A stretch of 64,000 nt of DNA from Raphanus sativus. Lineage: Eukaryota; Streptophyta; Magnoliopsida; Brassicales; Brassicaceae. This document shows, in pieces, positions 20,985-34,251 of the stretch. Within the stretch, counting starts at the first letter, position 1, and every line of letters begins with the position of its first letter. The stretch is from NCBI RefSeq assembly GCF_000801105.2, contig NC_079515.1, positions 29,845,407-29,909,406 of the forward strand. The letters run 5' to 3'. Position numbers and translations under genes: made by a program. The notes under the pieces were generated by a model. The model was given only the letters and a program-made list of their open reading frames with translations. It searched no databases and had not been told where the DNA came from.

Positions 20985-22205
20985 GCTTAAAATATTTAAT
21001 TACATATGTATCCTTTGGTATTGTGTAGATGATACGTCGCCAGACAAAAAAACTTGAAACGTCACACGTGGTTAATGGTTTTGGTGCACGTCTTGATATT
21101 TGTACAAAACCATGAGGTCAGAAATTTATTCTAGGATAATATCCTGATCTTTATTATTAATAGTAGTAAAATTTAAAGGAATTACGTATTTGTTTTGATA
21201 TTATAAAGAATTAGATGGAGTATATCTTTTGAAAAAAGCAATCCAGGGCTTGAATTCGTATTTATATGATCATTAACTGGTCATAAATGCTTCTATTACG
21301 ATATCAGTACATATGATTAAGCATTGTAGATACTAATGAATGACAGAAAAATACTCGACCATTCACGAGTTTTGGTTCGAGATTCTCGATTATAAAGATA
21401 AATGTTTTTTAGCTGAAAAATGTGAGCCCATATGAAATGGTGGACCATACTCTTATATGAAACAAAAAGGGATTGTAGAATCATATGATAAAGATGAATT
21501 GAGAGAGAAGTGATTGGAGACGATTAGCGGTGGGAGTGGGCCGACTACGACATCACTTCATCTCCCTTTGATCTTCTCTTTGTCACACATCTTCTTTAGA
21601 TAAACTTACCTTTCTGACTTCTGAGGTTATATATCACAACGGCAATAACTATTTATAGTATTTTACTTGGGGACTTCTTATTTTGATCTACTTTCTTTTA
21701 ATTTATCTTCTGATGATATTGTTCGTTTTACGGTTTTCGGGACTGCTATAAGTAATTCTTCTCTAGAATACGTGTATGATATACGAACATAACATTTATT
21801 ATTTTCAGTCAAAAAAACATAACATTTATTCATAAACTGATTTACGCAATATATTCGAGTTCAGCCGTGAGAATTAAGATTTTAGTTTTGGTAAAGAACA
21901 AAATCCAACGAGAAGCTGATTTATTCGTAGTATACAAGCTTTTATTAATAAGAATAAAACTTTTAAGGTTCGATTGAACTTTTTCGTATTGTTATATTAT
22001 GTGTGTCTTAAATGTGATGTCGAGTTTTATCTCAAGATTAAAAGGAGCATCTGATCTATTAATTTAGGAATTATCTACTATTTGAAGTTCTCACTTAAAT
22101 TTTGGACTTTTTCATAATTATTGCTAAAATATATGATGTCTCCTATACAATGCAACTTACCAACTTAAATTAAACCAAATCTTAACTAACATAAATTAGT
22201 TAAAC
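20985..22205. other. Intergenic region, no gene seen
   Basis: AT-rich sequence. It is the presumed promoter of the minus-strand serine-rich gene at its left end. I see no other supported feature. Confidence 0.4.
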
Positions 22206-22214
22206 CTAACCAGT

Positions 22215-22895
22215 AACTGGGCGTTCAGGTACCCATTCGGGTTTCGGTTCAGTCCATTCGGGTTTCGGGTTTTTGGGGTCAAAGATTTCAGCTCCAGTCG
22301 GATATTTTTAAATTTCGGTTCGGGTTCGATTCGGATCTTTACGAGTTCGGTTCGGGTTCGGATAACCCATTTAAAATGTTTTTAAATTTTCAAAATTTAT
22401 TATATACTTTAAATTTTCAAAATCTATAAGAAAAATAATATATTACATATAAATTTTCATAATATATATGCCAAAATACCTTAATTTAACACATAAATTA
22501 GTTTTCTTTGAATATTTGGATAAATAATCAATAGATATTTAACTATTTTGATGTTTTAAGTATATTTTAGCTATTTTAAACATTTACTTTTGACTATTTC
22601 CATATATTTTCCGAGTATTTTGGAAAATTAAAAAGGTATCTTATATATTTTTAATATTTTTAATATACATTATATATAAAAATAATGTATATATTCAAGT
22701 ATATAAATTTATTTCGGATACATTCGGGTACCCAAAATATTTCGGTTCGGATCGGGTTCGGTTTCGGTTCTTTAAATACCGAAATTTTGAATCCGTTCGG
22801 ATATTTAATCAATTTTGGTTCGGGTTCAGTGCTACTTTTTTGGATCGGGTTCAGTTCGGTTTTCGGGTTCGGATTTTTTGCCCAGCCCTAATTAG
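22215..22895. repeat. GGTTCGGGTT-rich repeat element with CTGGGC ends
   Basis: The left part (22215-22370) and right part (22720-22895) are dense in TTCGGGTTCGG-type sequence, separated by AT-rich DNA. The outer edges carry CTGGGC and its complement GCCCAG. The layout resembles a small DNA transposon whose arms have expanded a short motif. No target duplication could be fixed. A related GAACCC-rich block lies inside the Helitron at 42940-44109. Apparent ORFs across it are by-products of the repeat. Confidence 0.55.
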
Positions 22896-23299
22896 ATCAT
22901 ATAAAACTGAATCACTCTTAAATCAACGAGTTCTATAATATCCGACTCATTTACAACGTAAGCATACAAAGACCGTGTATGCTTATGCTCATTGATCTTC
23001 CAAAAACCAAATAATTGTGGCATAGACCAACATAGACTCATGTTCGTATCACTAACTTTACTTCCATATATTTACTCTTCACCTACATCATATCACAACA
23101 TACACAGTTATACAAACAACATACACAGTTATACAAGAACATGATTTTTTTGTTCAAACAACAAATAATAGTGGCATATGGTCAATAGATTTTTTTAAAT
23201 ATGTATTTTTATATATTACATTTTACGAGACTATGTATATAAGTTTTTTTTTGAAAAAAGGTATAACTATGTGTATAAGTTAAAAGGTAAAAGGTGTGA

Positions 23300-23417
23300 C
23301 AAGGCAAATTATTATACTAAAAATAAAATAAGATTAAATACAAACTAATAACAAGTACAACACAAATTATAACACTATTAAATTCTATATATATATTAAT
23401 AAAATATTATATATATG

Positions 23418-23461
<44 letters not shown>

Positions 23462-23569
23462 GTTACACAAAATATATATAATATTATATACACATATTAT
23501 ATATACCATATATTATTAATTGAAATTTGACAAATCAATTTCCGTCTTTTGGGGCGGGTAGTAATCTAG
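23300..23569 (+). mobile_element. Possible degenerate Helitron 3' end
   Basis: CCGTCTTTTGGGGCGGG followed by TAGTAATCTAG at 23569 and then T resembles a mutated Helitron terminus. The stem is imperfect. The preceding sequence is very AT-rich and includes an (AT)n tract. The 5' end was not found. Confidence 0.35.
23420..23458. repeat. (AT)n microsatellite
   Basis: A nearly pure AT dinucleotide run. Confidence 0.95.
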
Positions 23570-23716
23570 TTTAGCTTTTTCTTTCTTAGTTTTGGATATG
23601 GTTTTATAAGTTTTGGCCTACTTTTCAATAATTTACTAAAGATAATTTTTTTATCGCTATACTACTTTGTAGTAAAACTAATTAATCAGAGAAAATATAG
23701 AACGAGTAGGAATGCA

Positions 23717-24366
23717 GTGGGTGATTGGTTCAGCTTTATCTTCCTACTTTAGCTTTATTTATTTTTAAAGCACTAAACTTTACCAATCATGTTTTAGCTT
23801 TATTTTTGTTAGTCAAAGCGTACAACAAATTACTACTAACTTTTACCAATCATGCTTTAGATTTATTTTTAAAGCTACAGCAAAAAAATCTAAAGCAAAT
23901 TTTTTTCTTATGATTTTTAGGCAAAAAACCTACATCCTTGTTTTATAGACTGTAGAAGCTTTAAAATGAAAAAAACTATTTATGATATCAAATAAATTAG
24001 ATAATCATAATAAAAACATTTATAAATATTTTACTTCAATTCTAGGTGTTTTCAAAACTTTTAAATATTTTAAATAACATAAACTATTATTTCTATATCA
24101 TATTTTAAATAACAGTAAACTTTGATAATTTATAAAAATCATTAATATAAACTATTTTAGTTGATAAAAATAATTATTTTATATTTATATCATATATTTT
24201 ATTTTGAAATATCTACAACATATAATCTACAACTACAACAAATTTAACTACAACAAAAATCTCTATAAAAAAATCTACAGCAACAACCTTGCAGCTACAA
24301 CAAACTTACCTACAGCTAAACTATTACAGCTAAATTTTCATAACCACAGTCGAACCAATCGCCCCC
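23717..24366. mobile_element. 650-bp element with GATTGGTTC inverted ends
   Basis: The left end GTGGGTGATTGGTTCAGCTT and the right end, reverse-complemented (GGGGGCGATTGGTTCGACTG), are matching inverted termini. Both flanks have GCA immediately outside. Internal sequence near each end repeats TTTAGCTTTA/CTACAGC-type motifs. No transposase is encoded. It is a non-autonomous DNA transposon of undetermined superfamily. Confidence 0.6.
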
Positions 24367-24625
24367 GCAGTAGGTACAACTCTAGAATCTAAATCATTGT
24401 TGGCGCTCTAGCAGAAAATGAGCTGGAACTACAAGAAACCGAAATGAATATGAAGAAAATATCCCCAAAAAGCTGAGTGAATTGATTTAAAAATAGTTAC
24501 AAGTCAAAACTAAGTGCTCAAACAAGTTCCAAATCGAAAATTGCGTAAGCAAATATTAGGTCTTTTAGAAACACTATATTTATTTTATGAAAAAAAAATC
24601 AAAAAGAAAAAAACTGGGAAAAAAA

Positions 24626-25605
24626 TCATGTAAGATAGGCTCCACAGATAACAACCACCATATAAAGACTACAATCTATTAACATTCCACGAAGAGCTCG
24701 ATACAGAACAACTCCTCTTTCTAGAAGCTTCTCTGCATCAGACCATTTCTCTCCATTATTACCATTTTTACTCTTAACTTCTTCTTCTTCAATTTCATGA
24801 CTCGATCCTCCTCCAGAAACTTCCATGGTGAGATGAGACACTACTATAGCACAATCAGTAAGCAGAAGCAACCAAAGAGGTTTCATAGTTAAGATCGTGT
24901 CTGATCTTATGATGTTAAATCCCGGGAGTAAAATCACAAACGCAGCTATTGTGAGGGAGCTTAAACTCCGACTTCTTTCTGAGCTTATGATGCTAGCATT
25001 GAGTTTCTTGGAGCTGAAGGAACTCCTAGGTCGCTGACTCTTCACTGATCTTGCTTCTTCTGGTTCTGTTGGTTCACTTTTTATTGGTTTGTGAACTATG
25101 GTCGAGAGTTTTGGTTCTTCTCTTGCCTTTACTTCCTCTGCATTCATCATGAATATACATTAGGTACAATAACTATTGATCAATTCAGCTATTGAGTGCA
25201 ATTATTTAATGATGTTTACTACTAAGCACTAAATTAAAATATATGATTTGTAAAATGCAAAATGAAGTTTTTGTTTTGTTTATGTTTGGCTTTGAGTTTA
25301 CAAATTACAAAACTAAAACAACAACATTATTACAATTTCAATTGCTAATAAAACATTATTTATAACATGTAAATTTGTTTACCTTTGAAATGATACTTAA
25401 GAGACGGGCTTTCTTGAATCAGATGACGAGATTGAGCCTGTGGCATGAAAGATTCGCTGAATGTACGTTGGTGTGAATCTGATGATGAGGAAGAAGACGA
25501 CGGTGAGGAAGGATCAAAGTTATGTACTTGGCCAGTGATTAGAGCTAAACGATCTGATCCTCTTTCCATTATTCTTTTTCTCCTCTCTTCTCTATCCATC
25601 ACCAT
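24626..25605 (-). CDS. GET2/CAML-type ER receptor (G1IP-like)
   Basis: Two exons, 25605-25383 and 25137-24626 on the minus strand, give 244 residues with a phase-1 GT-AG intron. The N-terminus has the charged GET3-binding type of motif (EERRKRIMERGSDRLALITG, residues 5-24), then a serine-rich linker and three C-terminal transmembrane segments (about 133-151, 160-177 and 222-242). This layout is that of the GET2/CAML receptor subunit, which with GET1 receives tail-anchored proteins from GET3 at the ER. In Arabidopsis it corresponds to G1IP (At4g32680) and its paralogue At1g52343, the latter fitting synteny. I chose the Met at 25605; a Met at 25599 is equally possible. The longer upstream frame to 25635 lacks family similarity. 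Confidence 0.8.
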
Positions 25606-26932
25606 CTTCACTGTCAGAAAACGTCGAAAACACAAGCTGTGTTATGTTTGGTTCCAAAAAAGTTGTGTTTTACTATATGTTTAGCTTTTGATACCCTCCA
25701 AAGTTAGGTTTTCTTATAGTAGAAAGAAATGCTAAAGAATAGGTCTCTTACGTCTAAATTTAGAAACTACAAAGATGAATTACTCCTATTTTAAAATAAT
25801 AACAAATCTGGTTGGTCGGTCATGGAGATAGCTCATAGCTCAGTGAAACATTTGCTCTATTATTTTCTAAACTTCAAAGAATTAATATAAATAAATCATG
25901 TGGTTCTCAAATTGTATAAATATTTTTAATCAAAATTTACCTCAAAATATTATGGTTCTCTAATTTTTAGGACTGATATCCAGTATACTAAAATAGGAAA
26001 TGAAAACAAGAACGACTACAATGGGAGTCTAGTCTAACTCTCTCGTTTGAGTCTCGCATACTTTTCACTAGTTTTGTAGTCAAGAAGCTGAATTATATTC
26101 GAAATTTTTAAATTATCTTTTTAGGTTAAGGGTAAAATTATTACAGAGTTAATCAGAAAAATTATCTAAAACGTTAACTTAAACGGTATTAGTCTTCGTT
26201 TAAGTTTCTATCAATTTAAACCTTGATCCGGTTAAGCTACTGTTTATGTCTATGTGCATATGTTTATCTTTAATCTTGTCGGATATGATTGAATCGTTTA
26301 TGTCTGTAATCCACGAGTGAACACGAGATTCGAACCTAGGTAACAAAATTCACAGCTGTTTTGTGACTCCTTTACTATTATGCCAAGTCTCGTTAACCAA
26401 TTTTATTTTGAGACTATTTTTATTTTTAATTAAGTAAATATAATTTAAAAGATATGTATAATGATGATTTTGTGAAAAATTAAAATAAATATTTAACTTT
26501 TATAAATAATCTATTATATACATATAAAAAGTATTTAAATAAAATTATTTTTTAAATTTTAAACTTTTACAAATGAAATATCATCAAAAATACATATGTT
26601 CAAAACTTAAACTTGTTTAGCGTATTTTATAAAACGGGCTCTATAGTATATCGGATAAAATCACCTTTATAAATGGGTTTTCCTCGATTAAGTTTACTAA
26701 TAAATATAATAGGCCTTTGAAGAGCCCAACAAGTAGTGGCAATTTCGTAATATCTGACTAACCCGCTCAACTCACTCGTAATTTGTTCAGCAAAACATGA
26801 GATTCATTTTTATGAGCTAAAAACGTTGTTGTTCTGTTCGTCCTTGGATCTCCTCCGATTTGCAGATTTAAGCGATTGATTCGAGATCCATCCGAAGGGG
26901 GCGCATCTCCCTTCCGCGCTTAATCTTTAAAC
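25606..26932. other. Divergent intergenic region, GET2-like to beta'-COP
   Basis: AT-rich DNA with a SINE-like segment at 26200-26400. The last 150 bp are GC-richer leader sequence of the beta'-COP gene, with TCGAGATCCA and CCGATTTGCAGATTT motifs. No other gene is seen. Confidence 0.45.
26200..26400 (-). mobile_element. tRNA-derived SINE-like sequence
   Basis: On the minus strand from about 26398, GGTTAACGAGACTTGGCATA begins a pol III A-box-like stretch. About 60 bp later GGTTCGAATCTCG is an almost perfect B box (26326-26338). The spacing suits an internal pol III promoter of a tRNA-derived SINE. No tRNA cloverleaf is preserved, and the 3' end is not clear. Confidence 0.45.
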
Positions 26933-29900
26933 ATGGTGAGTAGTGTAAAACTCTTTCAGATCTCGAGTGAATCTGTCATTCGATTCGAGTGAGAGAGATC
27001 GTGTAATCTCAGATCGCTCGTTTTGTGTAAAATTTGATTTTAGTTTAATGATGTTATTATTTGAAGTGGAGTACTGACTATTGGGTTCTGTTTTATTTTT
27101 GTTGAAACAGCCTCTAAGACTCGAGATCAAGGTACACTATTTCCACTGGGGATTCATTTTAGAACATTATCTCTTGTTCCAGACTGTGTTTGATGATATA
27201 ATTCGATTTTCCTTTGTTTTTTTTTTTTTGGATCAGAAAAAATTAGCTCAAAGGTCTGAGAGAGTCAAATGTGTGGATCTGCATCCTACAGAACCATGGT
27301 ATTTTTTTCAAGCTCTGGTTCTGCTTTTCCGCATCTTAGTTTCATGTTTATTTATTTATATTCATATAATCCTACAGTACATTTTAGTCTTTTTACCTTT
27401 GTTTTCTGCTATTCACCGACTGTGAACCTGATATCACAACATTTATCTTGCAGGATTCTAGCGAGTTTGTACTCTGGAACCTTGTGTATTTGGAACTACC
27501 AGACACAGGTCGGTGAATAATTTGATTTTCTTTTTCTCTTTTCTTATGAACGTAGTTTTTCAATGAACTAATTTATGATAAGGAATGACCAAAAGTGCAA
27601 CCCAAAGATTATTTTCCCTCTGTATTCTATGAGCTTTCACTTTCTTCTCATAGAATTTTTTAGGCCGCTTTTATGATTCACGGGACTTATTAGAATCTGA
27701 ATCTTGCTTGATAATCCATAGGTGATGGCAAAGTCTTTCGAGGTGACCGATTTACCAGGTATACATCTTTCTTTCTTTGCTTCTTTATTTAGTTTTTTTT
27801 TGTTGTATGTACTATGTAGTCTTCTCGGGTTTGTTGCTTATACTGATTTTTTTTTAATTATTATTATTATTATGACTTTTCAGTTCGGTCAGCCAAGTTT
27901 ATAGCACGGAAGCAATGGGTTGTGGCAGGAGCTGATGATATGCATATCCGTGTATACAATTACAATACCATGGATAAGGTTAAAGTGTTTGAGGCTCACT
28001 CTGACTACATTAGATGCGTTGCTGTTCATCCAACCCTTCCGTATGTGCTGTCATCTTCTGATGATATGCTCATTAAGCTCTGGGACTGGGAAAAGGGTTG
28101 GGCTTGCACTCAGATATTCGAGGGACACTCGCACTACGTGATGCAAGTCACATTTAATCCAAAAGACACCAACACTTTTGCCAGTGCATCACTCGATCGT
28201 ACCATAAAGGTGCTGAAATGGTCTAAGCTTTTAATTTGATTATGGCTTAGTCCGCATAAGTTTCTGACATTCTATGTTTACTTGCTTGCTCCTCTTCAGA
28301 TCTGGAATCTTGGTTCTCCAGACCCAAATTTTACATTGGATGCCCATCAGAAAGGAGTGAACTGCGTAGACTATTTCACTGGTGGTGACAAGCCCTATTT
28401 GATTACCGGCTCTGATGATCACACTGCTAAGGTCTGCGTCATGTTCAGTACTCTGATAGATGCTACATTTCTACTGGACATTATGTGCGTTCAGGTTATT
28501 TACAAGTTGAGTTTCGAAATCAGGTCTGGGACTATCAAACAAAGAGTTGTGTCCAGACCCTTGACGGGCACACACACAATGTTTCTGCCGTATGTTTCCA
28601 TCCAGAGCTTCCAATTATAATCACAGGTTCGGAAGATGGTACCGTTCGAATTTGGCATGCAACTACGTACAGGTATTATAATATGAACATTTTTTTTTGT
28701 TGGAATTTAACAATTTAATTCTTCTTGTATGCCTCCAGCGTACCTATACCATTTTCAGTTGGACTTTATTTACCTTGCCTTCATTACCAATTTCTTATAT
28801 TGTCCTTCCGTTTGTAGTCCAAACTTCCTAATGTCTGCTTTTTTCTTTCAGGCTAGAGAACACATTAAATTATGGCCTCGAGAGAGTTTGGGCCATTGGC
28901 TACATTAAAAGTTCACGCCGGTAAGTTTTTTGATTTTTGTTCCCTCATCTAATGCATTCCTTTCACTTAAGACGAGAAGTTGACCTTACTAATAACTAGA
29001 GTAGATTTTCTCTCTCAGTTGATACTGAAACAACATTCATTGAATCTGTGCCTCTGGCGTTCAATTTATTGACACACTTGTGGTTGTTTTTTCTCTTTCT
29101 AACTTCGACTATATGTAAAGATAAAAGTTCTTAGATACTGAGAGTTTACTTGTTTTAGTACTCCATTGAGTTGTCCTGCGAAACCATAAACCGTATTGTT
29201 TTCACTTCACAGGGTTGTGATCGGATATGATGAAGGAACAATCATGGTTAAACTTGGAAGAGAAATTCCTGTCGCTAGCATGGATAGTACCGGAAAAATC
29301 ATATGGGCTAAGCATAATGAAATTCAAACTGCGAACATCAAAAGTATCGGTGCAGGTTACGAGGTATAGGCCGTACTTGTAACTCTAACACTGTGCCACA
29401 GGATGACCTATATGTTCATTTGTTTGCCTGATGTTGTTATCCCCTTTTCTCTATGTTAGGTTACTGATGGAGAGAGGTTGCCCTTGGCTGTTAAAGAGCT
29501 GGGGACTTGTGATCTTTATCCACAAGTGAGTGTTACTAGCAGCAATTAGTTTATTTGGGAAAATATTTCTGCATAGCTGGTATGATTGGCACGTGCCTCA
29601 AAAGTTTTGGGTATCGTTAAGAAGTTTCAATTTCTGATTATATATATATATCTGTTCTCGCCTTATCTCAGTCTCATATGTGGGTATTCTGACTCTCAGA
29701 GCTTGAAGCACAATCCGAATGGGAGGTTTGTCGTAGTCTGTGGAGACGGGGAGTATATAATCTACACGGCCTTGGCTTGGAGAAATAGGTCATTTGGTTC
29801 TGGACTTGAATTCGTTTGGTCGTCTGAGGGGGAGTGTGCGGTTAGAGAAAGCTCATCAAAGATTAAGACATTTAGCAAAAATTTCCAGGTTCGTATTCTC

Positions 29901-32762
29901 CTTGTGTCTGTTCTAAGACGTTTTGTTAGAAGATGATTCAATGGTTATTACTGTTACTTCTCATGGAGATAGCTACTTTTGGATCTGACTCATTTAAAAA
30001 AAAAAATTCAGGAGAAAAAGAGTGTCCGCCCTACTTTCTCAGCTGAGAAGATCTTTGGGGGAACCTTGTTAGCTATATGTTCAAGTGATTTCATTTGCTT
30101 TTATGATTGGGCTGAATGTAGGCTGATTCAACGTATTGACGTCACTGTAAAGGTATCCTGGTTAACTTTTCTCAGTTTGTTATGAGAAGTTTAATTCAAC
30201 ACATATTTGATATCACATTCAGATGGAGGTTATCCTCGTTTATTTCTGCCCAATTCTTATTGTTGCCATGTAACGTTTGCAGAATCTTTATTGGGCTGAC
30301 AGTGGAGATTTACTAGCTATTGCTAGTGACACGTCATTCTACATCTTGAAATACAACGTGAGTATCCTGTCCAACAAGGCAACAACACTCTTAATCTGTG
30401 AATCCTCGATACAATTCTTGGACTGTTCAATCTCTTACTATTGTGTTCCTGTTTTACAGCGCGACTTAGTTTCCGCACATTTTGATAGTGGAAGGTCAAC
30501 TGAGGAAGAAGGTGTTGAGGATGCATTTGAGGTTCTCCATGAGAATGATGAACGTGTTAGGACAGGTCTATGGGTTGGTGACTGTTTCATTTACAACAAC
30601 TCTTCTTCAAAGCTTAACTATTGTGTCGGAGGCGAGGTATTGTGCATATCTCTTGGTTACTTTGTTATGAACAGACTTTGATGGTAGTTGCTAACATCCT
30701 TACATTAGGTAACCACAATGTATCATTTGGACCGCCCAATGTATTTGTTGGGCTATCTCGCAAGTCAAAGTCGGGTGTTCCTGGTTGACAAAGAATTCAA
30801 GTAAGTGCCTAGATTTGGTGTTTATATTTCAGATTGGTTTAGAAGTTTGTTATGTCTAACCTCCTGTTCTTTTTTGGGGATGCAGTGTTATAGGATACAC
30901 CTTGCTGCTAAGCCTGATTGAGTACAAGACTCTTGTGATGCGAGGTGATCTAGACAAAGCTAGTGAAATCTTACCTACTATTCCTAAAGATCAGCATAAC
31001 AGGTAACTGTTGTCGTCAATTAGTATCTAAGCTTCGATGTGTTAATGCGGTTCATTCTTTAGCGCACTTAACCTCGTGCTGCGTGATGTATTTGTTAGTT
31101 TAATCATTCCTATGCTCATTTTATTTATTTATTGATGAAGTAATACGATCACTTACTCTTAGAGAATTGTCGTGTCTAGATCTGCTCACTCGAATGTTTA
31201 ACATGCTACACCTATCAATGGTTGTTTCATGAATGTTTCTCTTTATTTATTTTGAGGATGTTTATACTTGTCAGTGTTGCTCATTTCCTGGAGTCACGGG
31301 GAATGATTGAAGATGCTCTGGACATTGCAACCGACCCTGACTACAGATTTGAGTTGGCCATACAACTGGGAAGACTTGAAATCGCGCAGGTGTGTTGCTG
31401 AATAAAATGTGTTTTTTACTTCTTCTTTTCTTTTGTTGGCGATATATAATGTATTTTCGATTAAATGCTTGTAGGAAATCGCTGTAGAAGTACAGAGCGA
31501 GTCTAAGTGGAAGCAATTAGGAGAGTTAGCCATGTCCTCTGGGAAGGTATATCTTTTCTTTTACACATTTCTTCCTAGCGTTTTGTAATGATATATCAAT
31601 TGGTTACATTAGGATTCTGATATTTTTTTCGATGAAGTGAGAGCAGAGAACAATATTATCCTACAATAGCAAGTTACATGTTTCTTGTCCTCTGATGTGC
31701 AGATTTGCATCTAACTCTTTTCGTTTATGTCATCATGACAGCTTGAATTGGCAGAGGAATGCATGAAGTATGCGATGGATTTGAGTGGTTTGTTACTGCT
31801 TTATTCTTCTCTGGGAGATGCTGAAGGCGTGTCAAAACTTGCAACACTTGCTAGAGAACAAGGGAAGAACAATGTCGCCTTTCTTTGCCTGTTCATGCTG
31901 GGTAAATTGGAAGATTGTTTGGACTTATTAGTGGAGAGGTAATTCATTAGTAGAGTTTTGGAGAATCAAATTCGTGCACCTTTGGTTATCTGTGTGACAA
32001 TGATTCTTTCCACAGTAACCGGATACCAGAAGCTGCTTTGATGGCAAGATCATATCTTCCAAGCAAAGTATCTGAGATAGTAGCTCTGTGGAGGAAAGAT
32101 TTGAGCAAGGTTATTCTTTTTATCTTTGTTTCTACTGTAAAGTGGATTTGTGGTCAAGGAATATGGTTTAAAGTTTGAGTTTCCCTTGTATACAGATTAA
32201 TTCAAAAGCAGCAGAATCTTTGGCTGATCCTGAGGAGTACTCAAATCTTTTTGATGATTGGCAAGTTGCTCTTTCCGTCGAAGCAAAAGCTGCAGAGACA
32301 AGGTAATCACGGAGTGTATCATTAATACCTAGTGCATCATCCGCATGATTACTCAGTGAGATGCTAGACCTCTCTTGATTGGACTATTCTTTGTTTGCAG
32401 GGGAGTTTATTCAGCTGCCGAAAACTATCCTAGCCATGCTGATAGATCATCCATGACCCTAGTGGAAGCCTTTAGAAACTTGCAAGTTGAGGAAGAGGAA
32501 TCATTTGAAAATGGAGACATGGATCATGAGGTGACCCTTTTCGTCCCCTCCAAATATACTTCCAGCGTTGAGTTACCTGAGCTTCTTTTTTGTTTTTTTC
32601 TTGGCTTAGCAGGAGGAGGTAGTAGCAGAAGAAGAAAATGGAGATGAAGAAAAGAATGAAGTGGTTGTTGATGGTGACTCAACCGATGGAGCAGTGCTTG
32701 TAAACGGAAGTGAGGCTGAAGAAGAGTGGGATACGAATAATGAAGGAAACCCATCAGCTTAA
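26933..32762 (+). CDS. Coatomer beta'-subunit (beta'-COP, WD40)
   Basis: 24 coding exons with phases that all join give 908 residues. Starts/ends: 26933-26935, 27111-27131, 27237-27298, 27454-27508, 27722-27758, 27884-28209, 28300-28431, 28524-28672, 28852-28920, 29213-29363, 29460-29525, 29700-29888, 30012-30152, 30283-30357, 30460-30636, 30709-30800, 30886-31002, 31275-31389, 31475-31546, 31742-31938, 32016-32109, 32196-32302, 32401-32530, 32613-32762. The first exon is only the ATG. Residues about 10-300 form WD40 repeats (for example [25 protein letters not shown]), followed by a second propeller, an alpha-solenoid ([36 protein letters not shown]) and an acidic tail ending NNEGNPSA. It is a COPI outer-coat subunit acting in Golgi-to-ER traffic. 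The likely counterpart is At1g52360. Confidence 0.93.
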
Positions 32763-34251
32763 TAGCAAAAGTAGTTGCAAGGCCAATCTCTGAATATTTT
32801 GTCTTGAGGTGCTTCATTTTGATCCCCGCACAGATAAATCTCATTTGCATCCTTCATAGCAAAACCTTTAGGAACATAATACCAAGTTGTTGTTTTTTAA
32901 AACGTGACCTGGACTGAGGATCTTTTCTGGCTTCTTTTTTTGTGTTGTTATGCAGTGAGCAATGGCCAAAGTTGAAGCAACAATGGTGGTGAGGTGAGAC
33001 TAAGTTTCTTTCTGAACAACATGGCTCAAGTATTCGAGGAGCATGGAACCCCACATTCATTGAAGAGTGTTTGATACCCATTGTAATAAGAAGTTTTTGA
33101 GGATTTAGATGAAAAGAGAGAGAGAGAGAGAGAGAGTTGCTCAAAGGAAAAATGGTAGTAGTGTTCCTTTTGTTCGTCTCTTTTGCACTGAGAGAGATTC
33201 TTTAGTATTATTATTACACATGGTTTTGTTTTTTTCCTTACAAACTACTTTTAATTTTATTATCTTGCCTGTAAAATGATTTGTTTTATTTTTGTCCAAA
33301 ATTTATTGTTTTTTTCTATTGTCGTTTTCTCACTGTTTTGTTGTAGTGGTTTCATGTTGTACTAGCAATTTTGAACCTAGGATTGAGTTGAGTAGAAGGT
33401 GAAGCAATAGAAACCAAAACTTTCATTTTTTCAGTAAAGATAACTAAAATCTTAAAAAAAATCGATTTAAATGTATTTTCTGGAAAAAAGGGGAAAGTAT
33501 GTACCTAAAGTGCAAATAATAATAAAATTCTCACACATCGGTAAAATAAAAAAAAATATAGAGGAAGAACAACTTCTTCTCTTCTTTTTCTAAAGTGTTG
33601 TTAAGCTCTTCGTCTCTTCGTCTCTGACCACTTCGCTCCTCGGGCAATAGGTAACTCCTTCTCATCTTTCTCTTCTTCGCGACTCACTTTCGTCTAATCT
33701 GAGGCGGTCTCTCGGAAATGATATCTTATTTTATTCTCAGGGTTTTAGCTTCTGTGATTCTAGGGTTTTCACATCCTCGTTAATTTATTTTCTGTTATTG
33801 ATTGGGCGTTGGGATTAAGCGGAAACCAGTAGGAGCTTTGAATGTAAACCCACCTTTGATTTTTTTTTGTGTTTAGTTTTGAATCCAAAACTGATTTCGA
33901 TTGGACGGTTCATCTAGGGTTAGAAACAGTTTTATAGATTGAACAGTATCACTATTGTTCGAATTTTTACTCATTATTTGGCTGTTAGATTCCTCTAGTT
34001 ACATCAAAGCCTAGATGTGTAGGAGTTTTCTCATGTTTCCATTGCATTGTCATCTCTTGTGATCTTTCTTTTTTCTTTTTTTTTTTTGGTTTGGCATTTT
34101 CATTTACTTTTATTATGTCTTATGCATTGTTATTATCTTTAGATTGACATATGTATATCCAAGAACTGTATTTTTGTTATCTGTTTTTAATATATATTGA
34201 TGCTTTTTTTTGTAGGTCTACTTTATTAATTGTCTGTGAATCATTTCTCGA
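32763..34251. other. beta'-COP 3' end and NUP50 leader
   Basis: The first 400 bp or so are the likely beta'-COP 3' UTR and contain a short (AG)n tract at 33115-33137. From about 33570 the sequence becomes CT-rich and leader-like. A 5' UTR intron is probable, with donor AATAG/GTAACTCC near 33650 and acceptor TTTTTTGTAG at 34216. No other gene is seen. Confidence 0.5.

Noticed and set aside
22685..22891. Open frame across the GGTTCGG repeat
   Set aside because: Its peptide is a by-product of the repeat (FGFGS-like runs); no start context or homologue.
26200..26400. A tRNA gene on the minus strand
   Set aside because: A and B boxes are present, but acceptor and anticodon stems cannot be paired, so I list it only as SINE-like.
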